From: Nocardia alni
GTDB lineage: Bacteria > Actinomycetota > Actinomycetes > Mycobacteriales > Mycobacteriaceae
DNA length: 41,120 nucleotides
Direction: 5' to 3'
Assembly (NCBI RefSeq): GCF_019038435.1
Contig: NZ_JAGPOX010000086.1
Location: forward strand, 1-41,120
Positions 15,917 through 23,171 of this stretch are shown here, one piece after another (position 1 is the stretch's first letter; each line of letters begins with the position of its first letter). The notes under the pieces are model-generated. The model saw only the letters and a list, made by a program, of their open reading frames with translations, was not told where the DNA came from and searched no databases. Both the position numbers and the translations under genes were made by a program.

Positions 15917-17303
15917 CCGCGGCCAGGCCATCGCACCGTAAGATGACCGCCAACTCCTCCTCGCGCGGGACGAATGACACCCCACGCCGGGAAAACTGTG
16001 GTCGCAGACCGCTGGCCCGGGCGACGAGCAGCCCGACCCCCAGGGCCGCGATCGCGCACACCGCACCGCAGGCGAACAGGCCGACACGCGGGCCATAGCG
16101 TTCGGTGATCCAGCCGACGACCGGCCCGCCGATGGGGGTGCCGCCGGTGAACACCATCATGTAGATGGACATCACCCGCCCGCGCATCTGCGGTTCGGTG
16201 GCAAGCTGCACCATCGAATTGGCCGAGGTGTTGAAGGTCAGCCCGATCAGGCCCACCACCGTGAGCATCGCCGCGAACAGCCAATAGTCGGGGGCGAACG
16301 CGGTGACCGCCTCGAGGATGCCGAACCCGGTGGCGGCCAGCACGATCATGCGCAGGCGCACCTTGGTGCGGCGCGTGGCAAGAAGGGCGCCTACCAGGGA
16401 GCCGGCGGCGAGCGCGGTGTTCAGCAGCCCGTATTTACCGGCGTCGATGTGGAAGACGTGATAGGCGAATCCGGACAGCACGGTCGGGAAGTTGAACCCG
16501 AAGGTACCGACGAATCCGACCAGGACGATCGGCCAGATCACCTGCGGATGCGCGCGCACATACCGCAGCCCCTCCCGCAACTGCCCCTTCTCCCGAGGCA
16601 CTCGTGGCACGGGCCGCAGCTGCGAGGTCCGCATCATCAGCAGTCCGCCGATCACCGCCACGAACGAGGCGGCGTTGATCGCGAACGCCCAGCCGGACCC
16701 CACCGCGGCGATCACCGCACCGGCCACCGCCGGTCCGACCAGCCGTGCGGCCTGGAAGTTCGCCGCGTTGAGACTGACCGCGTTGCGCAGTTGGCGCTGG
16801 CCGACCATCTCGGTGACGAAGGTCTGCCGGGTCGGGTTGTCCACCACGGTGATCACGCCCAGCAGCAGCGCCAGCAGATACACGTGCCACACCCGCACCG
16901 TTCCGGTGAGCGTGAGCACCGCCAGCACCGTGGCGAGCAGACCCATGCCGGCCTGGGTGACGATCAGCAGTTTGCGTTTGCCGAAGCGGTCGACGATGAC
17001 TCCGCCGTACAGGCCCAGCAGCAGCATCGGCAGGAACTGCATGGCCGTGGTGATACCGACCGCGAAGGAGCTGCCGGTGAGGCTGAGCACGAGCCAGTCC
17101 TGGGCGATCCGCTGCATCCAGGTGCCGGTGTTGGAGACCACCTGGCCGATGAAGAAATAGCGGTAGTTGGGTATCGCGAGCGAGGCGAACATGCCCGCCG
17201 GGCGTTCGGACGGCCGCACCCCCGGGGCGGCCGTGTGGTGGGTGGTGGTGTGGTCGTCTGTGGCGTGATCCTCGTCGTTGTCGTTTCTGGTCAGCACTGT
17301 CAC
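15753..17303 (-). CDS. MFS transporter, EntS-like (MFS_3)
   Basis: This membrane exporter has about 12 hydrophobic segments, starting at IPNYRYFFIGQVVSNTGTWMQRIAQDWLVL, a segment typical of the MFS_3/EntS group. The cytoplasmic loop motif GVIVDRFGKRK follows, then TRQTFVTEMV, and QMRGRVMSIYMMVFTGGTPIGGP in the second half. The GTG start at 17303 follows the MarR stop by 15 bp, so the pair is an operon and the substrate is probably a MarR-regulated toxic compound. Homology ends around residue 430. The last ~85 residues are Gly/Arg/Pro-rich and are antisense to the 3' end of the DUF1152 gene, so a lost stop or a frameshift near the end is likely. Confidence 0.85.
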   Translation of the reverse strand: MTVLTRNDNDEDHATDDHTTTHHTAAPGVRPSERPAGMFASLAIPNYRYFFIGQVVSNTGTWMQRIAQDWLVLSLTGSSFAVGITTAMQFLPMLLLGLYGGVIVDRFGKRKLLIVTQAGMGLLATVLAVLTLTGTVRVWHVYLLALLLGVITVVDNPTRQTFVTEMVGQRQLRNAVSLNAANFQAARLVGPAVAGAVIAAVGSGWAFAINAASFVAVIGGLLMMRTSQLRPVPRVPREKGQLREGLRYVRAHPQVIWPIVLVGFVGTFGFNFPTVLSGFAYHVFHIDAGKYGLLNTALAAGSLVGALLATRRTKVRLRMIVLAATGFGILEAVTAFAPDYWLFAAMLTVVGLIGLTFNTSANSMVQLATEPQMRGRVMSIYMMVFTGGTPIGGPVVGWITERYGPRVGLFACGAVCAIAALGVGLLVARASGLRPQFSRRGVSFVPREEELAVILRCDGLAAVSAECGRAGGASGGRSCGPRLSALPGRHGRWAPGTAGTRPCEPGPVGRPPGTWP

Positions 17304-17318
17304 TTCTCGGTTCCCCTG

Positions 17319-17774
17319 TTATCTCCTCGCGCGTGGGGCGCACGACGCGATGCGCTCCAGCACCGGGACGGCGGCGCGTACCGCAGCCCACTCCTCCTCG
17401 GTAACTTCCTCGATCAACCCGGCCAGCCAGGCGTCACGCATGCGACGGCTTTCGGCCAGGATCTGTGCGGCGGGCTCGGTGGCCGTGACCACGACCTGCC
17501 GCCTGTCCTGCGGATGCGGCTCTCGCCGTACCAGGCCCTTGTCTTCCAGCATCGCGATGATCCTGGTCATCGACGGCGGCTGCACATCCTCGGCGCGCGC
17601 CAGCTCGGTCGGCGTCGCATGACCGGCCCGCTCGAGCCTGCCGAGCACCTGGATCTCCGCCGAACTGAGCGAATGTTCCACCTGCTGGTGGCGCAGCCGC
17701 CGGGCCAGGCGCATCACCGACGCGCGCAGTGTGGACACGGCGGCGAGGTCGTCCTCGGCAATTAGTTCGGGCAT
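17319..17774 (-). CDS. MarR-family transcriptional regulator
   Basis: This 151-residue winged-helix repressor has the core LSSAEIQVLGRLERAG, the helix-turn-helix TPTELARAEDVQPPSMTRIIAMLEDKGLV and the wing RREPHPQDRRQVVVTAT, all canonical MarR. It is the first gene of a two-gene operon with the MFS exporter. An imperfect palindrome (17780-17805) sits immediately upstream of its ATG, a likely autoregulatory operator. MarR proteins of this kind are usually released by small phenolic or lipophilic ligands. Confidence 0.9.
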   Translation of the reverse strand: MPELIAEDDLAAVSTLRASVMRLARRLRHQQVEHSLSSAEIQVLGRLERAGHATPTELARAEDVQPPSMTRIIAMLEDKGLVRREPHPQDRRQVVVTATEPAAQILAESRRMRDAWLAGLIEEVTEEEWAAVRAAVPVLERIASCAPRARR

Positions 17775-17779
17775 ACTGT

Positions 17780-17805
17780 TTAGTCTACCTTATTAAGTTA
17801 CCTAA
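17780..17805. promoter_or_regulatory. Imperfect palindrome upstream of marR, probable operator
   Basis: A 26-bp AT-rich stretch begins TTAG and ends CTAA, with further symmetric matches inside (TAC...CTTATTAAG...GTTAC). It lies 6 bp before the marR start codon in an otherwise GC-rich sequence, the position expected for an autoregulatory MarR site. Confidence 0.45.
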
Positions 17806-17857
17806 GCACATTGTGCTTCACCCCGTTCAGGGGATGTTTCGGTGCATCGGATTGCGG

Positions 17858-17879
17858 CTGTACCTATTAGTATGTACAG
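17858..17879. promoter_or_regulatory. 22-bp palindrome upstream of tetR, probable TetR operator
   Basis: CTGTAC (17858-17863) is mirrored by GTACAG (17874-17879), and 18 of the 22 positions are symmetric. It ends 7 bp before the preferred tetR start codon, so bound repressor would block that promoter. Confidence 0.6.
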
Positions 17880-17886
17880 TGGCGGC

Positions 17887-18441
17887 ATGGACACGAGAGA
17901 CCGGCTCATCGAGGCGACTCGGGAATTGCTCTGGGACCGTGGTTATGTCGGCACCAGCCCGAAGGCGATTCAGCAGTCGTCCGGCGCCGGGCAGGGCAGC
18001 ATGTACCACCACTTCGCCGGTAAATCGGATCTCGCGTACGCCGCCATCGACCGCACGGTCGGCGATCGGCTCGCTACGACCGCGAGTGCCCTGGACGGGC
18101 CCGGTACGGCGGTCGAGCGGATCGCCGCGTACCTGCGCGCCGAACGTGAGGCGACACGAGGGTGTCCCGTTGGCCGGCTGATCTACGACCCGGACATCAT
18201 GGCCGACGAGCACCTGCGCGGGCCCGCGGTCGAGATGTTCGCCCAGGTGCGTGCCCGCCTCGCCGACCTGATCGCCGAGGCGCAGGCCTCCGGCGAGCTG
18301 CGGGCCGGGCTCGATCCGCGGGCCACCGCCGCCTCACTGCTGGCGATCGTGCAGGGCGGCTACGTGCTGGCCCGCGCCGCCGGATCCCCGGAACCATTCA
18401 CCAGCGCCGTCGAGGGCGCGCTCGCCCTGCTTCACAGTTGA
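17887..18441 (+). CDS. TetR/AcrR-family transcriptional regulator
   Basis: This 184-residue repressor has the N-terminal helix-turn-helix TRDRLIEATRELLWDRGYVGTSPKAIQQSSGAGQGSMYHHFAGKSDL, split here only for description, with the YHHF recognition-helix end typical of TetR. The C-terminal ligand domain contains TRGCPVGRLIYDPDIM and resembles the TetR_C_33-like group. The ATG at 17887 gives the normal N-terminus; an ATG at 17872 would fall inside the operator palindrome. Tautomerase and cupin genes follow closely, so it likely represses their operon and itself. Confidence 0.88.
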   Translation: MDTRDRLIEATRELLWDRGYVGTSPKAIQQSSGAGQGSMYHHFAGKSDLAYAAIDRTVGDRLATTASALDGPGTAVERIAAYLRAEREATRGCPVGRLIYDPDIMADEHLRGPAVEMFAQVRARLADLIAEAQASGELRAGLDPRATAASLLAIVQGGYVLARAAGSPEPFTSAVEGALALLHS

Positions 18442-18454
18442 AAGGTTGACATTC

Positions 18455-18853
18455 ATGCCATTCATTCGTATCGACGCCCTGCACGCGGACTCCGAACGCC
18501 TCGAGGCGCTCGGCCGGGCGGTACACGAGGCCATGATCGCGACGATCGGAATCCCCGTCGACGACCGATTCCAGGTCTTGACCAGCCACGACGGATCCCG
18601 CAGCACCCTGCGCCACGACCCGAGCTTCCTGGGTATCGACCACGACGACATGGTGTTCGTGGCCATCACCCTGCGCGGCGGCCGCACCCCGGAGCAGAAG
18701 AAGGCGCTGTACCGCAGGATCGCCGACCTGGCTCACCAGTACGCCGGCGTCGAGCCCCGCAACGTTCTGATCACCCTGACCGAGAACGAGCCCCTGGACT
18801 GGTCCTTCGGCAACGGCGTCGCCCAGTACGCGGAGCAGGAGCCCGTCCGATGA
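18455..18853 (+). CDS. Tautomerase-family protein
   Basis: This 132-residue protein begins Met-Pro (MPFIRIDAL), so removal of Met exposes the Pro1 general base that defines the tautomerase superfamily. The body (VDDRFQVLTSHD, HDDMVFVAITLRGGRTPEQKKALYRRIADLA) fits the tautomerase_2-like group. The start at 18455 has GAAAGG about 10 bases upstream and lies 13 bp after the tetR stop. The 3' end overlaps the cupin gene as ATGA. The substrate is unknown; an unsaturated keto acid or quinone is typical. Confidence 0.85.
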   Translation: MPFIRIDALHADSERLEALGRAVHEAMIATIGIPVDDRFQVLTSHDGSRSTLRHDPSFLGIDHDDMVFVAITLRGGRTPEQKKALYRRIADLAHQYAGVEPRNVLITLTENEPLDWSFGNGVAQYAEQEPVR

Positions 18854-19218
18854 TCGTGACCACCGCCCGCACCGCCGCGTGGCAGCCGGCCCCCGCCGCC
18901 CGCTTCGCCGGAGACGCGAGATCCCGAATGTTCGACATCCCCGCCGACCAAACCCCCCTGACCGGAATGACGGTCGAATTGACCGCCGGCTCCCGCACCG
19001 CCTGGCACTCGCACCCCCGCGGCCAGATCCTCATCGCGATCTCCGGCCACGGCCAGGTCCAAACCGAAGGCGGCCCGATCATCACCCTGGCCCCCGGCGA
19101 CTCCATCTGGGCAGAACCCGGCGAACGTCACTGGCACGGAGCAACACCCGACAGCGATTTCGTCTACACCTCCATCCAGCCGACCGACCCGGAAACCGGC
19201 ACCTACGCCGACTGGTGA
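18850..19218 (+). CDS. Cupin-domain protein
   Basis: This 122-residue single-domain cupin has metal-binding motif 1, WHSHPRGQILIAISGHG (His ligands at WHSH), and motif 2, PGDSIWAEPGERHWHGA. The build resembles small manganese/iron cupins such as hydroxynitrile-lyase-like or quercetinase-like proteins found next to redox or quinone-detoxifying genes. It is translationally coupled to the tautomerase by a 4-bp overlap and ends the TetR operon. Precise activity is unknown. Confidence 0.87.
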   Translation: MIVTTARTAAWQPAPAARFAGDARSRMFDIPADQTPLTGMTVELTAGSRTAWHSHPRGQILIAISGHGQVQTEGGPIITLAPGDSIWAEPGERHWHGATPDSDFVYTSIQPTDPETGTYADW

Positions 19219-19285
19219 GCGCCCCGCGGCATTCATCGGCGAAAGATGCAGCGGGAAGCCGGATCCTGCGGCGAGAATGATCGCC

Positions 19286-19504
19286 ATGACGAGCATGTCT
19301 GCCAGTGCGGCACGCGCGAATCTGTATCGGCTGATCGAACAGGTCAACGACGATGCCGTGGCCATCCACATCGCCGGCAGTAATGGCAACGCGGTCCTGA
19401 TCTCGGAGGATGAGTACAACTCGTTTCGTGAGACGGTGTACCTGCTTCGTTCCCCTGCCAATGCGGCACGGCTCGCCGAGGGCATCGCGCAGCTCGAACG
19501 GTGA
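19286..19504 (+). CDS. Type II antitoxin, Phd/YefM family, without a toxin partner
   Basis: This 72-residue protein reads like YefM/Axe: MTSMSASAARANLYRLIEQV, then NAVLISEDEYNSFRETVYLL and the closing SPANAARLAEGIAQLER. Such antitoxins bind DNA through the N-terminus and neutralise a YoeB/Txe RNase through the C-terminus. The toxin normally begins at or within a few bases of the antitoxin stop. Here no YoeB-like frame follows in the 95 bp before the next, convergent gene. An ATG nine bases upstream (19277) is an alternative start. Confidence 0.82.
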   Translation: MTSMSASAARANLYRLIEQVNDDAVAIHIAGSNGNAVLISEDEYNSFRETVYLLRSPANAARLAEGIAQLER

Positions 19505-19599
19505 CACCGGCCGCCGGCCCGGCTCCAGCCTGCGATCGTCGATCATGGGCGACCAGGGGCCGCCGGGGTGGGTAAGTCAGAGCCGACGAGCATACGACG

Positions 19600-20547
19600 C
19601 TAGATCGGGGGTGGGGTGAATAGTACGTCGGGGTCGTTGAATTGGCCCTTGGCTATGAGTTCGGTGAAGGGGTCTGCGGTGCCCCATTGGTCTTGGATTT
19701 CGGGGTTTTCGGCGTCGTGGACTCGGGGGTGCCAGTGGTCCTGGTCGAGAATGGCCAGGGCCGTGGTGAATTCGACGGTGTTGCCGTGGGGGTCGTGGAA
19801 GTAGGAGAAGGTGTTGTCGCCGGCCAGGTGGCGGCCGGGGCCCCAGCACAGGGGGGTGCCCGCGCGCAGGGCGCGGCCGGTGCCGCGGAGGTATTCGTCC
19901 AGGCCGCGCATTTCGAAGGAGACGTGGTGCAGGGACGGGTGGGGGCCGCGGGCTATGGCGAAGGAGTGGTGCTGGGGGTTGCAGCGCAGGAAGTACATCA
20001 GGTCGCCCATGCGCTCGGACCAGAGGGTGTCCGAGAGGCGGAAGTCCAAGACGGTTTCGTAGAAGGTACGCAGGCGGGCAGGGTCGGGAGAGTTGACCAC
20101 GCAGTGGGAGATTCGGACGGGGATGCCCTCGCGTTCCTCGATGCGGCGGTGCGTCCGGTCGACGACGTCACAGGAGACCTCGACGACGCGGCCGTCCGGA
20201 TCGAAAAAGCGCACACCGTAACCCCCGCCGAGGGTGCGCAGGGTGGCCGGTTCGCCGACCAGGGGGATGTTCGCGGCGATGAGCCGTTCGGTGAGGGCGT
20301 CCACCGCGGCGCGGTCGGGTGCACCGAAGGCCACCAGGTCCATACGTTTGGCCGCGTCCCGGCGCACCCGCATCACGTAGCGTTCCGGACTGCCCTCGGC
20401 GGCGAAGAAGACCAGGTCTCCGTCGTCGGCCACCTCGGTCAGGCCCCAGACCTCGCGCAGGAAGCGGCGCTGTGCTGCCAGGTCGGGCACGGCGAGGGCG
20501 ACGTGGCGCAGGTGGGTGACGAGCGGGGCGGGCTGTGCGTCGGCCAT
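19600..20547 (-). CDS. Two-domain VOC protein, extradiol dioxygenase-like
   Basis: This 315-residue protein has two vicinal-oxygen-chelate modules. Domain 1 (HLRHVALAVPDLAAQRRF...) looks structural. Domain 2 has candidate iron ligands in RISHCVVNSPD (His), SLHHVSFEM (His) and PHGNTVEFTT (Glu), in the order expected for type I extradiol dioxygenases. The ATG at 20547 is the family-like start; the longer frame upstream reads through the control region. It is divergent from the cyclase-BBE operon. Ring cleavage of a catechol-type intermediate in the same pathway is likely; the exact substrate is unknown. Confidence 0.82.
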   Translation of the reverse strand: MADAQPAPLVTHLRHVALAVPDLAAQRRFLREVWGLTEVADDGDLVFFAAEGSPERYVMRVRRDAAKRMDLVAFGAPDRAAVDALTERLIAANIPLVGEPATLRTLGGGYGVRFFDPDGRVVEVSCDVVDRTHRRIEEREGIPVRISHCVVNSPDPARLRTFYETVLDFRLSDTLWSERMGDLMYFLRCNPQHHSFAIARGPHPSLHHVSFEMRGLDEYLRGTGRALRAGTPLCWGPGRHLAGDNTFSYFHDPHGNTVEFTTALAILDQDHWHPRVHDAENPEIQDQWGTADPFTELIAKGQFNDPDVLFTPPPI

Positions 20548-20758
20548 ACCTCGGACGCTAAATCGACTGCGCGGTAAGCGGAAATGCCGATCGGTGATGG
20601 TTGGCATCGGCGCGGGCGCCATCGTCCCGGCGAATGCCAGACGTGCGGTTCACCGATGACCGATTCGTTGACGCCGAGATCCCGGCCCGGGCAAGGTCGG
20701 GGCAACGGCCGTATCGCTGTGGCCTGCCGGTGTTCTCGAAAACGGAGGGAGTGTGCCG
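20548..20758. promoter_or_regulatory. Divergent promoter region with weak inverted repeat
   Basis: This 211-bp gap separates the VOC gene from the cyclase operon, so it must hold both promoters. ATGCCGA (20584-20590) and TTGGCAT (20601-20607) form an inverted repeat with one mismatch and could bind the LysR protein encoded at 23172. A strong ribosome site, GGAGGG, is at 20744-20749. I see no gene here. Confidence 0.35.
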
Positions 20759-21586
20759 ATGGCCGCGGACCGCATCCGGCAGACCACAACGGGTCCCGTG
20801 GACGACCCGGCGAAAGCGATTGCGGCATACTCCAATCGGGGGCGCTGGGGCGATGACGACCTGCTCGGCACACTGAACCACCTCGACGCGGCGGCCCGCG
20901 CGCATGCCGCCGGCCTGGTGCGCCGCGGCACGACGGTCTCGCTGGACTCCGGCGTCGGGACACCGCTGCGGGCGGGCACGCGGTGGGAAGGGCCGGGCCA
21001 CCTCTACGATGACGAGCGAGCATGGACCGGGCGCCCCCGCAGGATCCTCGACCGCATCGCGCGGACGGCCGACGTCTTCGCCGGGCGCGGGGTGCTGCTG
21101 GACGTCGGGCGGTGGTGTGGTGACGAGAACGGTGAACTGGCCGACGGTTTCGCGATCCACGAGGATCATCTGCGCGCGGCGGCCGAGGCACAGGGCGCGA
21201 CCGCCGAGGTGCGGCGCGGCGACATCGTGCTGGTGCGGACCGGACAGCTGGCCCGGGCGAGACGCGTCGGCGAGTGGGGCGCCTACGATACGGGCGCCGC
21301 TCCGGGCCTGTCGCTCACCACTGTCGACTGGTTGTACCGCACTCAGATCGCCGCGATAGCCATGGATACCGGGGGCGTGCAGGTGCGTCCTCCCGAACTC
21401 GCCGAACCGCCGCTGCGTCGGATCGCCATCACGACCATCGGCATGCCGCTGGGGCAGATGTGGGATCTGGAGACTCTGGCCGCGGACTGCGCCGGTGATG
21501 GCGTGTACGAATTCCTGCTCGTCGCCGCGCCTTTGCCGATTACCGGCGCGGTGAACGCGCCGGTGAACCCGATCGCGATGAAATGA
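20759..21586 (+). CDS. Cyclase-family protein (PF04199 type) with altered metal motif
   Basis: This 275-residue protein resembles the cyclase / kynurenine formamidase-like family: GDDDLLGTLNHLD near the start, the GDIVLVRTGQ strand, WLYRTQIAAIAMDTGGVQV, and the late GMPLGQMWDLE segment. The hallmark HxGTxxDxxxH is replaced by RAGTRWEGPGH (residues 71-81): the first His is Arg and the Asp is Glu. Metal binding may therefore differ or be lost. The ATG at 20759 is nine bases from GGAGGG; a GTG at 20753 is too close. The 3' end overlaps the flavin oxidase gene as ATGA. Confidence 0.82.
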   Translation: MAADRIRQTTTGPVDDPAKAIAAYSNRGRWGDDDLLGTLNHLDAAARAHAAGLVRRGTTVSLDSGVGTPLRAGTRWEGPGHLYDDERAWTGRPRRILDRIARTADVFAGRGVLLDVGRWCGDENGELADGFAIHEDHLRAAAEAQGATAEVRRGDIVLVRTGQLARARRVGEWGAYDTGAAPGLSLTTVDWLYRTQIAAIAMDTGGVQVRPPELAEPPLRRIAITTIGMPLGQMWDLETLAADCAGDGVYEFLLVAAPLPITGAVNAPVNPIAMK

Positions 21587-22947
21587 GAATGTCCGATTCG
21601 ACCGGCGCGCTGTATCTTCCGGGCGATCCCGGATTCGCCGAGGCGGTGCACGGCCGAATCTTCAACGGCCGCCGCCCGAGTGATCGCAGCCCGGCCGCGG
21701 TGCTGTACGCCGCGACGCAGGACGACGTCGTCGCGGGTGTGCGCCTGGCGGCCCAGCGCGGCTGGCAGGTGGCGGTGCGGTCGGGTGGGCACAGCTGGGC
21801 GGCGTGGTCGGTGCGCTCCGGGTCATTGCTGATCGATCTGGGCGGCCTGCGCGAGATGTCGTACGACCCGGCGACCGGAATCGCCACCGCCGCACCGGCG
21901 ATCACCGGCGGCGACGAGTTGAACCCGTATCTGAGCCGGTTCGGCCGGTTCTTCGGCGGCGGCCACTGCCCCTCGGTCGGCCTGGGCGGCTTCCTGTTAC
22001 AGGGCGGGCAGGGGTGGAACGCGCGCGGCTGGGGCTGGGCCGCCGAACAGGTCGCGGCGCTGGACATCGTCACCGCGGACGGTGAGCTGGTCCGGGCCGA
22101 CGCGGAGAACAACACCGATCTGTATTGGGCTGCACGGGGTTCCGGCCCCGGGTTCTGCGGTGTGGTGACCCGCTTCCACTTGCGTACCCGCCCACTGCCC
22201 GGACATCTCGCTCATACAGTGCACATCTATCCGCTGGCACGGTTCGACGAGGTGATGACCTGGCTGCACGGCATGCACCACACCGTGCCGGATTCGGTGG
22301 AGATCGTGGCCCTCACCCGAACCGTGCCCGAATACGCCGAGCCGGTGCTGCTGGTGACCGGCCTCGCGTTCACCGACAACCCGGAGCAGGCCGCCGCGGC
22401 ACTGGCGCCGTTGCACGCCAACCCCTTCGCGTCACGCGCGCTGTCCCGTAAGGAGTCCGCACCGACGACCTTCGCCGAGCAGATGCAGGACCAGCGCCTG
22501 GCGAATCCCCGCGGCCACCGGTATTTCGTGGACAACTGCTGGCTCAGCGGTTCGGCCGGGGACGTCGTGCCCGCCATGCGCGCGGCGTTCACCACGTTGC
22601 CGACCCGCGACAGCTTCACCATCTGGTTCTCCATGGCCCCGCTGCGCCCGCTGCCCGACGATATGGCGTTCTCGCTGCAGAGCGAGATCTACTGCGCGGC
22701 ATATGTGGTGAGCGACGACGCCGCCCGCGACGCCGAACTGCGCGGCTGGCTCGGCGGTGCGATGGCCGCCATGCGCCCGGTGACCGTCGGTCAGTATCTC
22801 GGAGACAGTGATTTCACGGTGCGGCGCTTACCGTTTCTGGGCGACGCCCAGTGGGGGCGACTGCGCCGAGTGACGGCCGAACGAGATCCGTTGGGCCGGT
22901 TCGCGGGATATCTGTCGTCGGGACCGGTGACGAATTCGAATGAATAG
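21583..22947 (+). CDS. FAD-linked oxidase, berberine-bridge-enzyme-like
   Basis: This 454-residue protein has the PCMH-type FAD domain. His70 in AVRSGGHSW and Cys129 in GGGHCPSVGLGGF match the residues that tether FAD twice (8-alpha-histidyl and 6-S-cysteinyl) in berberine-bridge-like oxidases. GGQGWNARGWGWAAEQV and ENNTDLYWAARGSGPGFCGVVTRFHLR complete the fold. Bicovalent flavin enzymes oxidise bulky alcohols, sugars or polycyclic phenols with O2. It is coupled by 4 bp to the cyclase gene, so both probably act on one substrate. A C-terminal BBE NYxN-type motif is not obvious. Confidence 0.88.
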   Translation: MRMSDSTGALYLPGDPGFAEAVHGRIFNGRRPSDRSPAAVLYAATQDDVVAGVRLAAQRGWQVAVRSGGHSWAAWSVRSGSLLIDLGGLREMSYDPATGIATAAPAITGGDELNPYLSRFGRFFGGGHCPSVGLGGFLLQGGQGWNARGWGWAAEQVAALDIVTADGELVRADAENNTDLYWAARGSGPGFCGVVTRFHLRTRPLPGHLAHTVHIYPLARFDEVMTWLHGMHHTVPDSVEIVALTRTVPEYAEPVLLVTGLAFTDNPEQAAAALAPLHANPFASRALSRKESAPTTFAEQMQDQRLANPRGHRYFVDNCWLSGSAGDVVPAMRAAFTTLPTRDSFTIWFSMAPLRPLPDDMAFSLQSEIYCAAYVVSDDAARDAELRGWLGGAMAAMRPVTVGQYLGDSDFTVRRLPFLGDAQWGRLRRVTAERDPLGRFAGYLSSGPVTNSNE

Positions 22948-23015
22948 GTGAAGGCCGACGAAGTCTCGGGCCCTGGATTCCGGTTGGTTTGCACGCCTTT
23001 ACAGAAAGGAAAGCC

Positions 23016-23066
23016 GTGATCACGCGGGTGTGGGCGGCAGCATCGGTCGGCCGATACGTGGCATAG
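23016..23066 (+). other. Possible 16-codon leader ORF
   Basis: A GTG at 23016 lies behind AAAGGAAAG and opens a 16-codon frame (MITRVWAAASVGRYVA) ending at TAG 23064-23066, within the 224-bp gap between the flavin oxidase and lysR genes. It may be a leader peptide, the stub of a lost gene, or chance. Nothing else recognisable lies in this gap. Confidence 0.2.
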
Positions 23067-23171
23067 CGGATCGGGATGTCTGTGATTCACGCCTCTTTTC
23101 GCGGGGGCGGTCGGTTAGCCTCGAGACGTCGGCACAGCGGTGTGATGGAAAGTAGTGGAAGGACAGACGCG

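Noticed and set aside
16449..17765. Plus-strand frame of 438 codons opposite the EntS-like transporter and marR
   Set aside because: His/Arg/Asp-rich antisense translation of membrane-protein codons, spanning two real genes.
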